Numbered from the stretch's first letter, positions 51,101 to 63,111 are shown. The stretch is DNA of 64,000 bases from Artocarpus heterophyllus (GCA_025403435.1 JAJQZP010000049.1:873487-937486); one strand, 5' to 3'. Translations and numbers: made by a program. The notes: generated from the sequence alone by a model not told the origin.

Positions 51101-51326
51101 CATACACTAAAATATAACAAAACATTAATTGATTGCTAAATAAATATCAAGCATACAGCGTAAATGACATGAACACCTTGAGCGCACCAATTCTACGTGA
51201 CCGTCACCTATCATCATACTTAAAATAAAATAGTCAATAACATTATATCATATATCATGAGGGAAAATACTTAACGTCGTTACTTATCTAACAATATCTA
51301 TTACATGAAAATTGGCGGGTGTTACC
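48131..51326 (-). mobile_element. Solo LTR C (gypsy type, minus orientation)
   Basis: A 3196-bp solo LTR in the copia leader. It begins TGTAATGCCCCCTTACGG and ends GGCGGGTGTTACC, the expected final A being C. The TSD TATTA is at 48126-48130 and 51327-51331, and joining the flanks restores the leader as seen in the other copia. Its layout matches the chromovirus LTRs: GC-rich motif clusters near both ends (48360-48560 and 50970-51095), the GTGCAACACTTATTTAGGTGATAC block near 49105 and the CTTAGTAAGTACATTTC block near 48835. It is a diverged relative, not the same subfamily. No genes. Confidence 0.9.
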
Positions 51327-51547
51327 TATTAATCAGGAGGGGATCCGTGTTCCTCATTGAATTTGGCAAGTCTCCCCAAGGCAGCTTGTTGAATTCTGAG
51401 TTGGGAATTATCGTTGTAAGGTTGTGATATTTTCAATGTTTTGACACATAAATACATTTATATATTTATATGATTATGTTAACTTTCTAAACTATTATGA
51501 TATATTTGCTTATATTTGGTATATGATTCTTTATTATAGATTAAAAA
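51327..51547 (+). other. Leader of plus-strand copia, last segment
   Basis: Remaining leader up to gag, homologous in reverse to 44380-44600. The expected gag ATG is ATT here. Confidence 0.8.
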
Positions 51548-52290
51548 TTTCTAAAAAAGCTTTATCTTTGATGCTTGATAAAAACCAATTAACCGGTGAG
51601 AATTTTAATGATTGGAAATGGAACCTAAATATCGTCTTATCCTTTGAGAGATTGACATTGTGTTAACCACATCGTGTCCTCCCAAACCTACTGGAGAATC
51701 CAATAATGAGCAAATCCATGCGTATCATCGCTAGATAGATGCTAACAATCAGGTTCATTGTTATGTTATTGCTAGCATGAATAACATATTGTAGGCTCAA
51801 CATGAAAATTATGAGACTGCTGAGTAGATCTTGGATAATCTTGAAGGCATATTTGGAGGCCAGGCCCCAACAAAATGGCAAAGGGCACTTCGAAAGCTTT
51901 TAAACTGCAAGCAAAGACTAGGGACATCTGTGATTGAGCATATGATGTTGGTCATGGGCTGCCTTACTTAGGCTCAAGCCCATAGAGCTGATATTGATGC
52001 CGAGTCATAGATGACTATGGTTTTTCATACTCTATCAAAGGACTTCATCCCGTTTAGAGCTTATTTGAGCAATAGATAGGATGTGACCTTAACAAAGTAG
52101 ATAAAGCAGTTACAGGAGTTCAAAATTTAATCAGGAAAACTCCTACTAATGGAGAGGTTAACTTGGTAGGTGCATCCAGTTCCAATCCTAATCCAAGGAA
52201 TGGAAGGAAACAAAAGGCTAAGAACGGAAAGGTTAGGCACATAAAGAAGAATTGCAAGGACTTCCTTTCTAAAAGAGGTAGGTGATACAT
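51548..52290 (+). pseudogene. Gag (plus copia), heavily decayed
   Basis: Homologous to the minus-strand gag: LTGENFNDWKWN, then ASMNNIL, HENYET and ILDNLEGIFGGQ, KLLNCKQRLGTSV, TMVFHTLSKDF. The start codon is lost (ATT) and at least eight in-frame stops are present, mostly TAG where the better copy has CAG or TGG. One TAG at 51825-51827 is shared with the minus-strand copy. The zinc-knuckle region is partly deleted before KNCKDFLSK. Confidence 0.88.
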
Positions 52291-53627
52291 GGGTCATAGA
52301 TTCTGGAGCAACTAATCATGTTTGTAATTCTGTAGAGGGATTCTAGGAAATGAGAAGTTTACTCCATGAAAACTTCACTGTTCGGATGGGCGACGAATCC
52401 TGGTGTTGGCTGAAGCAGTGGGAGATGTCCATCTTTATTTTGATAATTATAGGAGTTTAGTTTTGCAAGATTGTTTTTATATTCCCAAACTTAAAAGGAA
52501 TTTGATATTTGTAGCTTGTTTATTTAAAGATTCCTATTCGGTTTCTTTTAATAACAAAGTAGTGATTCATAAAAACAAATCTTTTATCTGTGATGGATGG
52601 ATACAAAACAACATATATTTTATTAAACCTAAGATGGACTCACTGCTAAACACGAGGTTAATGGTAATAACTCTAAAAGACCTAAGACATCTCACTCTAA
52701 TAAGACTTATCTTAGGCATTTTCGATTAGGTCATATAAGCCTGAATATGATTCAAAAATTGGTAAGGGATGGACATTTAAGTCACTTAAAGGTGGAATCT
52801 ATACCATAATGTGATCATATTTGGAAGGCAAAATGACCAAAAGACTACTCAGGTCTAAAGGGCAATAAGGTCAAAGGGTTCTAGAACTTATGCATAGTGA
52901 TGTCTGTGGACCTATGAACATCTAGGCACAAAGAAGGTATGAGTATTTTGTCACTTTTATTGACGATTACTCAAGGTATGGGCATGTGTGCCTAATGCAT
53001 CACAAAAGTGAAACTTTTGACAAGTTTAGGGAGCTTTCGGCTGAAGTGGAAAAGTAATTGGGTAGACCCATAAAGGCACTTTGATCTAATCAGGTGAAGA
53101 ATACCTTTCTGAAAAGTTCTTGGGACACTTATTAGAGAATGGGATTTTATCCCATTTGACTACACCGGGCACTCCGCAGTAGAATGGCATAGTAAAGAGA
53201 AGAAATAGTACTTTGTTGGACATGGTTAGGTCCACGATGAGTTAGTCATCATTGCCTTTGTCCTTTTGGAGATATATACTGCAAACTACATGTTATCTTC
53301 TAAATGACGTGCCTTCAAAATCGGTCCCTAAAACTCCTCACGAGTTGTGGATGAGCATATAGATATCCTTAAACTATATTCGCATATGAGGGTATTCGAC
53401 TCATGTCCTGTTTAAGGATGCAAATAAGTTAGAAGCACGTTCAAAAGTTTGCATGTTTGTAGAATATCCAAAAGGGACTAAAGGGAGTTATTTTTCTAAC
53501 CCAAAGGAAAATAAAGTCGTGGTTTCAACTAATACAACCTTCCTTGAGGAGGTTACATGAACGACTTTAAGCCTTAAAGCAAGTGGTGCTTGAGAAGTTG
53601 AGGAGTGATTTGATCACTTAGAGGATT
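52291..53627 (+). pseudogene. Protease and integrase (plus copia), decayed
   Basis: Protease site VIDSGATNHVC near 52300, followed by DCFYIPKLKRNLIFVACL (the open part 52403-52729). Integrase remains recognisable: LGHISLN near 52730, VTFIDDYSRYGHVC near 52950, GHLLENGILSHLTTPGTP near 53130-53165, and PHELWM near 53337. The catalytic Glu of the AERRNRT motif reads as Lys here (VKRRNS). Stops and small indels occur throughout, so nothing functional can be made. Confidence 0.88.
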
Positions 53628-54560
53628 TTGGCAGAAACCACTCCAATAGGTGTAGAAAAATCAAACAAACCCGAACAACAACCTAAGGGGCTTCGACGTA
53701 GTGGGAGGATCAGGCATCAACCTGAGAAGTATATGTTCAATGATAAGGCCTTTTTGCTTGAACCGGATGAACATAACAAGGATCCTTACACATACAAAGA
53801 GGCTATAGAGGATGTTGATTCAAAACTCTAGATAGAGGCCATGAACACAGAGATAAAGCCTATGGAGACTAATCAGGTCTGGGAGCTTGTGGATATTTCT
53901 AAAGGGGTAAAACCCATAGGGAATAAGTGGATCTACAAGAGGAATAGAGGAGTGGATAGAAAGGTTGAAACCTTTAAGGCTAGACTAGTACCTAAGAGAT
54001 ACACACAAAAGGAAAGAATCAATTATGAGGAAACCTTTTCACCTATAACCATGCTTAAATGGCTCTGCATTCTCTTGATGAATCCATTTATATGAAACAA
54101 CTAGACGGGTTCAAAGTCAATGGTCAGAAGGGTAAGCTTTGTAAGTTACTAAAGTTAACTTATCAACTTAAGTAGGCTTCCCGTTCTTGGAACATAAGAT
54201 TTGATCAAGTGATCAAGACTTATGGGTTCACACAAAATGTGGACTAACCATGTGCGTACAAACACATTAAGGATGGGAAGGTGGCTTTTCTACTACTCTA
54301 TGTAGATAACGTTATGCTAATTGGCAATGACATTGGTGTGTTGTCATCGGTCAAATTATGGTTGACCAAGTAGTTTGACATGAGGGACTTGGGTGAGGCT
54401 ATTATTTGTTCTAGGTATCTAGATCTTTCGGGATAAGAAGAACAGAATGATAGCTTTGTCTTAGGTCAGCTACATAGATAAGATTCTCAAGAGGTTTGAA
54501 ATGTAGGATTCCAAGAAAGTGGGCAGCCATCTAGATCTGGAATTACTTTTTCTAAAGACT
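53628..54560 (+). pseudogene. Reverse transcriptase (plus copia), decayed
   Basis: An 67-codon acidic linker (RRSGRIRHQPEKYMFNDKAF, then DPYTYKEAI) precedes the RT lead [27 protein letters not shown] and [12 protein letters not shown]. The active site near 54298 reads YVDN rather than YVDD, losing one of the two essential aspartates. Several stops (for example about 54093 and 54246) interrupt the frame. The family function is cDNA synthesis; this copy is dead. Confidence 0.9.
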
Positions 54561-55284
54561 CTTCAAAGCCTAAGGAAGAAAGAGAATACATTAAAAAGGT
54601 GCCTTATGCTTTGGCAGTGGGTAGTCTTATGTATGCTAGACTTTGCATGCGATCGGATATTTATTATACAGTTGGGCTTGTAAGTAGATTTCAGAAGGAT
54701 CTGGGACCAAACCATTGGGTTGCAGTCAAGCACATTTTCAAGTACCTAAGAAGGATTCGAGGGTATATGCTTGTATATTCAGGTGAGGATTTAACACCTC
54801 TAGGATACACTGACTCAAATTTCTAATCTTTTTTGGATTTGAGTAGATTGACTTCTAGTTTTGTGTTTCCTCTAGGCAGCGGTGCCATCAATTGGAGAAG
54901 TGTGAAGCAAGATTGCACTTTGGATTCAACGATGGAGGCCTAGTATGTGGCAGCTAGTGATGCTTCAAAAGAAGCAGTGCGGCTCTGCAAGTTTTTTGGG
55001 GATCTTAAGGTAGTTCTTGGTATGGATAAGGTGATATCATTGTACTACGATAACAGTGCGGTAGTAGATAATGCAAAGGAACCAAGATTTCATAAGAGAG
55101 TCAACATATTGATAGTAAGTATCATGTGATAAAGGACTTCGTAGAAGGCGGGCATCTTGCTGTGTGTAAAATCCTATCAGATGACAATTTAGCTGATCCG
55201 TTCACAGAGATACTTACTAGGAGAATCTTTGAGAGGCATGTGGAAGCTATGGGGATGGAAGATTTGTCCTATTTACTCACTTAG
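54561..55284 (+). pseudogene. RNase H and pol C-terminus (plus copia)
   Basis: Open pieces carry VPYALAVGSLMYARLCMRSD, HWVAVKHIFKYLRRIRGYML, a disrupted STMEA helix (stop before YVAASDASKEAVRL) and SLYYDNSAVVDNAKEPRFH. The polyprotein stop TAG is at 55282-55284, four bases before the polypurine tract. Confidence 0.9.
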
Positions 55285-55287
55285 TGC

Positions 55288-55298
55288 AAGTTGGAGGT
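55288..55298 (+). other. Polypurine tract of the plus-strand copia
   Basis: AAGTTGGAGGT precedes the 3' LTR start TGTTAGACATG. It is interrupted by pyrimidines compared with the AAGTGGGAGATT of the nested copy. Confidence 0.75.
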
Positions 55299-57345
55299 TG
55301 TTAGACATGCATGCCCTAAGGAGTAAAAATGTAATATGTTTTTGGAGACATTTTTATCAATAAAGAATTTATTTATTATTTATGTACCAAATCTTGTCCT
55401 CTATATGTTTATATTTATTGAATGTATGTTAAGCAAACAAAAGTCTGAGACTGTCGATCTAAACCTTTAAGAATTGGGCATATGATGGATAGATTATGTA
55501 GAAGACAAGATTCTTAAGGTGACGGTCTAAATCATAAGATCCGTAATCAAGGGAATTTATTCATGCAAAGATTGTTATGTTGTCTATATCCCTAATAGAA
55601 GATGGTTTGTCTTGGCCATCGGAGGTGGACTCCGTGAATAGAAACATTGCCACATTGTCATAGGTGACGATCTGTTGGATAAGGACATAAAGTGAATTGA
55701 TTCACTTTAGACAATCTTGATTGTCTTGGGAAATCGATTCACATTGTCATAGGTGAAAATGTAGGATTCATTTTCCCAATCTTGGCACATTGTCCCAATC
55801 TTGGTCACGGAAGATAAAGTGAATAATGGGCACATTGTCACATCTTCCATGAATAGAAACATTGGCATATTGTCTTGGCAAATCGATTCACTTTAGACAA
55901 TCATATGTATTGTATCTTAATCCTGAGATGAATAATGGGCCCGTTGTTTTGTCTTGTGCCTTTTGATGTACCAAAGGGTGACATCTATATTTTAATAGTT
56001 GTACGCATATCGGTATGTTGGAGGCATGACTCCTGATAGCATAGACCTGTTATTCATAGATATGGAATTCATAACTTCTCTTCAAGAGTTGTTTATATCC
56101 TCTTATATTCGTTATCCTGTAATTGGAAAATTAGAGCGCTTAACCATTTGGATACATAGGTGTGATCGAATGGTATACCATCTGTGGATGGTAAGCTTTT
56201 TGATGGTGAGATAATGGAACGTAAGACAAAAATAATTGGGAAGGTAAGGCCTAATTTATCCTTAAGCCGATTATAGATAATCCTATAGAGATACGATACA
56301 TCATGATATGTTATGGAGACTTAGCTATACCGGCTTCATAATTCTATATAGTTTGAGAATGCGGCTCTGAGCTTTTAGTGGAGTAGTGTTAGAGTTGATA
56401 ATTATGAAATATATATCTAGGATATTGGGTTTCATAATTATCGAGAACTTGAACTATAAGTCCATCAGGTCCCCTTTGCTAGCACATAAAAAATCCTATA
56501 ATAGTATGATGAGGCTTTCCAATAATTAGTGACTTGTGTCAAATTATTAAATTGGCTAAAAATTTGATAGGATCAGATAATTCATGTCTGTTTATCAGGT
56601 GAATTAATTTTGTAAAAGTTAATTCAAGATAAACTTGTTGAATTATCAGGATCAGATAATTCATGTCTATTTATCGATTAGATTAATTTTGAATAAATTA
56701 ATTCAAGATAAACTTGCTGAATTATCAATAATAATATTTATTTTCCTAGAGATTATCTCGATATGACTGTTTTAACCAGATAACTTATCTATTGGGTTAT
56801 TTGAATTAAAACTGAGGCTCTATCCCAAGAATCTCGGCTAGGAAATAAAGATTCACAGGAATCATTTATCGTAAGATCAGCAAGCTAATCTTTAAGTTCG
56901 GCCTATTGATGGAGTAAGTTTGGCCGACCGATTTGCCAGTTAGGCCTGCCGACTGAGCGATAAATAGATCACGCGTTTTCATGTGGATTTTATCTAATAT
57001 TGATTAATATTCAAATTTTTGAGGTCATATTTGATAAGGACTAACCCCTGGGCCCAACTTCTATAAATAGGGGAGTGAAGCTCCTTATTATTTAGATCAG
57101 TTGAGAAATCTAGAGTGAGACTCTGCCAGTGATAGTCTTAAACTCCTCGGAAAGCTCTTGTTCACAAGTCACCAACTATAGCTTTAGGTATTTCTCAATT
57201 GGTTGAAAGGAGAGTTACCTAGTAGAAGAGCAGTACGAGTGTGGCCACACATACACCGATCGTGGATAGAGAATAGCAAAAAAGACTAGTTGGTTGAAGC
57301 TTTTCTGAAACATTTTAAAATTTTGCTACATACTGTTTTCCAACA
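55299..57345 (+). repeat. 3' LTR of the plus-strand copia element
   Basis: A 2047-bp LTR ending TTTTCCAACA. Compared with the 5' LTR it has a 170-bp patchwork insertion near 55707-55885 and several smaller indels. Degenerate GC-rich motifs are at 56880-56960 and a TATA box at 57062-57069. Confidence 0.92.
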
Positions 57346-60015
57346 GTGTGAAATATATACTATTTTAGCCAAAGAAACAGTTGTGAATTGAACAAACTTA
57401 TTGAAACTTATCTCTTATTTTGTCATGCACCTGTTTTACTTCTTATGTAAAAAAAATACACTATTTCAGCCATAGAAACAATTGTGAATTGAAGAAAGTT
57501 GACCAACTTATGGCTCATTCTTTAAGCACATCATTGTTTCACTTCTTAGGTGAAAAACAACCTAATTTAACAATAAAAGCAAGAGTGAATTGAAAAAACT
57601 AGTAAAAAAATATTCATATTTTAAGCACGCCCCTATTTTACTTCTTATGAGGAAAAAATATAATTTATCCATAAAAATAAAAGTGATTTAAAAAAACTTG
57701 TCAAAACTTATTTCTTATTTAATGGCGCCCCCGTTTCACATCTTGTGTAAAATACATACTAAATTACCCATAGAAATAGTTGCGAATTGAATAAACTTGC
57801 AGAAAGTTACCTCTTATTTGACCACACCCTGTTATACTTCTTCTACGAAAAATACATTAATTTAGCCATTCAAACAATACTAAATCGAAATAAGTTGTTA
57901 AAATTATGGTAAACGTGTCACCATTTCAATTCTTATGTGAACAATTGACTAATTTAGCAATAGAAAAAATAGTAGATTCAAAAAACTTGTTAAAACTTAT
58001 CTATTTTTTAAGCATGCCCATGTTTTACTTCTTTTGTTAAAAACACACTAATTTAGCTATAGAAAAATACGGAATCATAAAATATGTTGGAACTTATCCC
58101 TTATTTAATCACATCCTCGCTTTGGATCTTGTATGAAAAACACAATAATTTAGCTAAAAAAAGGTAGTGAATTGAAGAAACTTATTAAAATTTTTCTCCT
58201 ATTAATCATGCCCTCGTTGCACATCTTGTGTGAAATGCACACTAATTTAGCCAAAGAAATAATTGCAAATTGAAAAAACTTTTTAAAAGTTATCTATTTT
58301 TTAGGAAAGCCCCTATTTCACTTCCCAGATGAAAAACACACTAATTTATCAAAAGAAACAAGGGTGAATTAAAAAAAACATGTTAAAACTTAAATATTTT
58401 TTTAGCACATCCCCATTTTATTTCTTGTGTGAGAAACACACTTATTCAACCATAAAAACAATAGTGAATTGAAAAAACTTGTTGAAACTTATCCACCTTT
58501 TAATCACATCCCCGCTTAACTTCTTGTGTCAAAAAAACACTATTTGAGGCAAAGAAATAGCAGTGAATTGAAAAAACCCTATGAAACTTATCTCTTATTT
58601 AATCATGCCCATGTTTCACGTCTTGTGTGAAAAACACTCTAATTTAGCCAAAGAAATGATCGTGAATTGAAAAAACTTGTTGAAAATTATCTCTAATTTA
58701 ACCATGCCTCCGTTTAACTTCTTATGTGAAAAACACACTATTTTAGCCAAAGATACAACGTGAGCAGAAAAAACTTGTTAAAACTTATCTATTTTTTAAA
58801 CATGCCCTTGTTTGACTTCTTGTGTGAAGAACACACGAATTTTACCATTGAAACTATAATAAATTGTAAAAAATTGTTGAAACTTATCTCTTATTTAATC
58901 ATGTCCCATTTCATTTCTTGTGTGAAAAATACACTAATTTACCATGGAAACAATAGTGAATCGAAAAAAGTTGTTAAATTATGGCTCATTCTTTAAACAC
59001 ATCACCATTCACTTCTTATGTGAAAAAAGACTAATTTAACAATAGAAACAATAGTGAATTGAAAAGACTTTTTAAAACTTATCTATTTTTTAAGCACGCT
59101 CCTGTTTTACTTCTTCTACAAAAAAACACTAATTTAGCCATGGAAAATAGCCAATCAAAAAACTTGTGGAAATTTATCTCTTAATTTACTCTTGTCCTCA
59201 ATTCACATCTTGTATGAAATCCAAACTAATTTAGCCAAAGAAACGGTAGCAAATTGAATAAACTTATCTCGTATTTAATCATGCCCTTGTTTCACCTCTT
59301 GTGTCAAAAGTACACTAATTTAGTCATAGAAACAATAGTGAATTGAACAAGATTGTTAAAATTATGGCTCATTCTTTAAGCACGTCATTGTTTCACTTCT
59401 TAGGTGAAAACCTATTCTTGCAATAGATACATGAGTGAATTGAAAAAACTTGTAAAAATATATTTATTTTTTAAGCATGCCCTCGTTTTACTTCTCATGT
59501 GAAAAACACACTAATTTATCTATAGAAATAATAGTGAATTGAAAAAACTTGTCGAAACTTATCTCTTATGTAATCATATCCCTGCTTCACATCTTGTATG
59601 AAATATTCTCTAATTTAACCAAAGAAACATTAGTCAATTGGATAAACTTGTTGAAACTTATCTCCTATTAAATCATACCTCTGTTTCACTTCTTGTGTGA
59701 AAGATAAACTAATTAGCAATAGAAACAAGAGTGAATTGAAAAAACAAGTACAAAAATTTTTATTTTTAAGCATGCCCCTGTTATACTTCTTATGTAATAA
59801 GCACAATAATTACGCCAAAGCAACAATAGTGAATTGAAAAGCTTGTCAAAACTTATCTTTCATTTAATCACGTCCTCGTTTCATGTCTTGTGTGAAACAC
59901 ACACTAACTTAGCCATAGAAACAAAAGTGAACTAAAAAAACATGTTTAAGCTTGTTTATTTTTTTAATCATGCCCCTGTTTTACTTCTTGTGTGAGAAAC
60001 ATACTTATTTAGCCA
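57346..60015 (+). repeat. Satellite array block 7
   Basis: About 27 monomers in the same class order as block 3: the TTGAAGAAAGTTG class, ACAAGAGTGAATT class and so on, with CCCTATGAAAC at 58577. The array ends inside a monomer at about 60015 (AGCCATAGATA), where unrelated sequence begins. Confidence 0.92.
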
Positions 60016-61120
60016 TAGATAAAGAGGGACACTAATCATGATTTCGTACATTTAACTTTTACGTAATATTTGACCCTATAGATAAAGTGGTTTGCTTAAA
60101 AGAATCAATGTGAAATCCTACATTAGGTGTCATTAGAAAGTCAATTGAGGCATTTTGTTGGACCATTTGAGCCTTTGAAGCTTACCTATGTAAACTTTAT
60201 TGCTAGTTTCCCCTGTTGACCTATTTCATTTACTACCCACTTAAGTTTAACTGAGTCACTTCATGAATTCCCTTCCACTCAACCTATCATCATAGACATG
60301 TTTGCATATTTATTTGAATTTGAAGATTAATTGTTAAGAGCGAGCATGCAAAAGTGATTCATTTTATGTTTTTGTTTCATTTTTTGTATGTTTTGCTTGG
60401 TTTCATTTGTGTCTTTCTCCCGTTATCCAAATCTTTAGAACAAAATAAATTTGGGGGAATTTCATTTCATTTCAATTCAAAAAAATGATCAAAGAAGGAA
60501 AACAAAAAAAAATTTTAAAAAGAGAAAAATGATTAAAAAAACAAAAATAATGAATGGGAAAAGAATAAATTCTTGTGAATTTCATGTTTTGAGCTTTTTA
60601 CGGATACTTGTGAGTCATGTTTTGTGGAATGATTGAAGATAGGTTAATGATTTAGTGAGGCGTCAATTGTGAGTTTACATTTGTTCATGCGAGGTCCAAG
60701 GTGTATTACATGTCTAAGGTGATCCATGGTGAAAATTTTCCTTTCTTATCTACCCGATACCCTAGGCTTACATTACAAGCTTTAAAAGTCGTTGATCTTC
60801 AATGGCATGCTAACTAACATTAGTCGAGAGTGACACAAACAATGAGCTTATGGTAGTTCCAAATTTCTTTAGACTTCACATTATCCATCTAATCACGTAA
60901 GTTTATCCGTCAATTCATAAAATGAGAGTGGTTTGTTATTAAAATTATAGATGTTCTCAATGTTTGCCTTTCTTACGAGCTTTAAAACATCATGTGACTT
61001 TGGGATTTACGTTGATCTAGTTATCAAATGGATACAAAACTCACAATTGGTTTTCTTTCCTTTGTATTGTTGGTTTGGTTTTCATTGTTCTTTTGTTTTG
61101 CTTGAAGACAAACAGATGTT
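60016..61120 (+). other. Non-satellite sequence, probable 3' region of an LTR retroelement
   Basis: AT-rich, no recognisable domain. It contains a purine-rich stretch (60455-60560) and ends in TTGAAGACAAACAGATGTTTAAG, typical of the region before the polypurine tract in Tat/Athila-type plant elements. The open frames at 60451-60636 and 60951-61184 show no family resemblance and are not called as genes. Confidence 0.45.
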
Positions 61121-61133
61121 TAAGTTTAGGGGG
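61121..61133 (+). other. Candidate polypurine tract
   Basis: TAAGTTTAGGGGG directly precedes TGTTTGATAAGTG, the PPT/LTR junction form seen in Tat/Athila-like elements. Confidence 0.55.
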
Positions 61134-62311
61134 TGTTTGATAAGTGAGTATTTTGCTTACAAATCAAGAATTTTTATAGCTTAAATATTTTGTAAATGCT
61201 AAAATATTTGTGATATTTTTAGTTTTTGGTTTTTTTTTGAAAAGATTTAATAAAATAGTGTTTAACGAAAAAAATAACATCAAAATTGAAGTTGACAATG
61301 GAGATTTTAGGGGCGAACATGCCCGCAAAAGCCCTAGTGTTTTTTCTCTATGACCGTGCTTCCTTGGTTTTCCCTAACACGTTTAGTGCTAATTCAAATT
61401 TTGGGCAATCTTACCTCAATTTCTTGATCCAAGGGCTAAAACTTAATGCTAAATGAGCCCCAACTTCTTAAAAAATCCTAGAGCCCTAATTTTGCAAGGC
61501 GTGGATCACGTGGGAGAAAGGAGCTCATGAGTGAGTTGAGATTCTAGAGAAAGAAATAGCTTGGAGTTAAGGATTCTTGATGGATCTTTGTGGATTCTTG
61601 GATGATTTAAGGCTTGAAGTGCATCTCCACAAAGAGTTTATTCTTCCATTCTCTCTTTACCCTAATCTTGATTGAATTTTGTATTTGTAATTGTATGTTG
61701 AACATATTTCCTTGTATGAATTTTATGAAGAGATTAGTAATGGATTCATCTATGTTTGTTTAAATTTCCTATTCTAGAGCTTGGTTTATTTGGATTTGGA
61801 TTATGTTTGGATTATTTTGTTAATTATTGATATAATTACCATGTCAATTTCATTTATGTTTCTCTATATTGAATGCTACTAGTTAATTTGGCCAATGAGC
61901 TACTTGATGCAATCTAGGAACTTCAATGATCGGGAAAGTGAGTCTTTTATTGTTAATTGAGAAACATAGTCTATGTTGTTGTTGAGACCCGGGAAGGCTG
62001 AGAACACATAGATAATTGACTTGAGAGCTTTGGTTTTCATGAGGCCAAGAGACAATCAGTGCCTTGATAATCAGATTATGAGTTATGCTAAATGCATATG
62101 TAATTAACCAAGTTAGATAAGGATATGAATTTGGTATATTGCATATGGAACCTTATTTCATGATCAGGAGAGGTAATGAGGTGAGCTTAGGGCCCTAAAT
62201 TAATGAATTGGATAGAATGAAGTTAACAAACGTGAAATAGGATAAGCATAGGAAGAATTGAGCTAAATCAGGTCCTTAGACATATTATGCATAAATTGTC
62301 CATATTGTAAA
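61134..62311 (+). repeat. Candidate LTR of a Tat/Athila-type element, cut by a CACTA element
   Basis: Begins TGTTTGATAAGTG after the polypurine tract. No second LTR is present in the window, so its length and right end cannot be fixed. It is abutted at 62312 by the CACTA terminus. No genes. Confidence 0.45.
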
Positions 62312-62325
62312 CACTACTACAAAAT
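62312..62325. repeat. CACTA terminal inverted repeat (left)
   Basis: CACTACTACAAAAT. The matching inverted copy would lie outside the window. Confidence 0.75.
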
Positions 62326-62333
62326 GTGGATTC

Positions 62334-62730
62334 CAGGACGGTTTATAACTGTCGTGGAAAAATTTAACAACGGCTGAAAAACCATCGTGAAAACTTTTGT
62401 CGCGATACAACATGATGTTTTCATGACGGTTTTTTACCATCGTGCAATAGAAGAATTGGCACAGGAAGGAAATGTGTGGAGTGAATTTCCACAACGGTTT
62501 CGTCAAAAACCATTGTGGAAACATAGGGTGCCTTGACGGTTTTTGGCGAAACCGTCGTGGAACCCTAGGTTTTCAAGACGGTTTTTGACTAAACTGTCAT
62601 GGAACCATAGGTTTCCACGATGGAACCCTAGATTTTCATGATAGTTTTTGACAAAAAACCGTCATGGAAATCTAGTGTTCGACGACGGTTTTTGACAAAA
62701 CCATCGTGGAAAATTGGTATTTTCCACAAA
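62334..62730. repeat. CACTA subterminal repeats with inverted GACGGTTTT/AAACCGTC units
   Basis: Seven or more units of about 45-60 bp built on GACGGTTTTTG and AAACCGTCGTGGAA, each able to form a short hairpin. Such subterminal repeats are the usual transposase-binding region of CACTA elements. Confidence 0.75.
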
Positions 62731-62907
62731 AGAAAATCTCCAAAAATTTTTATTTCCCATGGGAGAGCCAGTCCTGTGTGTTTATCCATTATGTCAAAGC
62801 CCTAATTGCACACAATAATTGGTGTATATTAAAAATTATGAGGTATGTACTAGATCATTTACATTTGAGCTATTTTGAGTAATTTGTTAATCTACTATGA
62901 TGTGTAC
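62731..62907. other. Spacer between subterminal repeats and Ulp1 gene
   Basis: A short AT-rich stretch, probably the 3' untranslated region of the Ulp1 gene. No clear poly(A) signal was identified. Confidence 0.5.
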
Positions 62908-63111
62908 CTATCTAAAGAGCACATACCTATTTACAAATTGTACCCACTCTAATCTAACTTTATGTATATCCGTATGTATATAAAAATCTTTTTTTCCTAA
63001 GGCTTGTATACCACTTGTAATTATATCCCACATGAAATGTAGAATAAAAAAACCACATTCTACGTTTCCTTGTTGTCTTGGACACTTACGTTTGGAATAT
63101 AGCATTTCGTT

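Larger units (their letters stand above)
35858..57345 (+). mobile_element. Ty1/copia element, plus strand, with two nested insertions
   Basis: Bounded by TSD GTGTG (35853-35857 and 57346-57350), with satellite outside on both sides. The LTRs are 35858-37852 and 55299-57345, starting TGTTAGACATG; the 3' LTR ends CAACA and the 5' LTR has a mutated CAATA. It has a tRNA-iMet PBS at 37855-37866, a leader, decayed gag-pol at 51548-55284 and a polypurine tract before the 3' LTR. Without the nested copia (8.8 kb) and solo LTR C (3.2 kb) it is about 9.4 kb. Integrase precedes RT, the Ty1 order. Many stops and lost catalytic residues show an old, inactive copy. Confidence 0.94.

Noticed and set aside
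60451..61184. Open frames at 60451-60636 and 60951-61184
   Set aside because: Low-complexity lysine-rich or hydrophobic translations without recognisable domains, in a probable retroelement 3' untranslated region.
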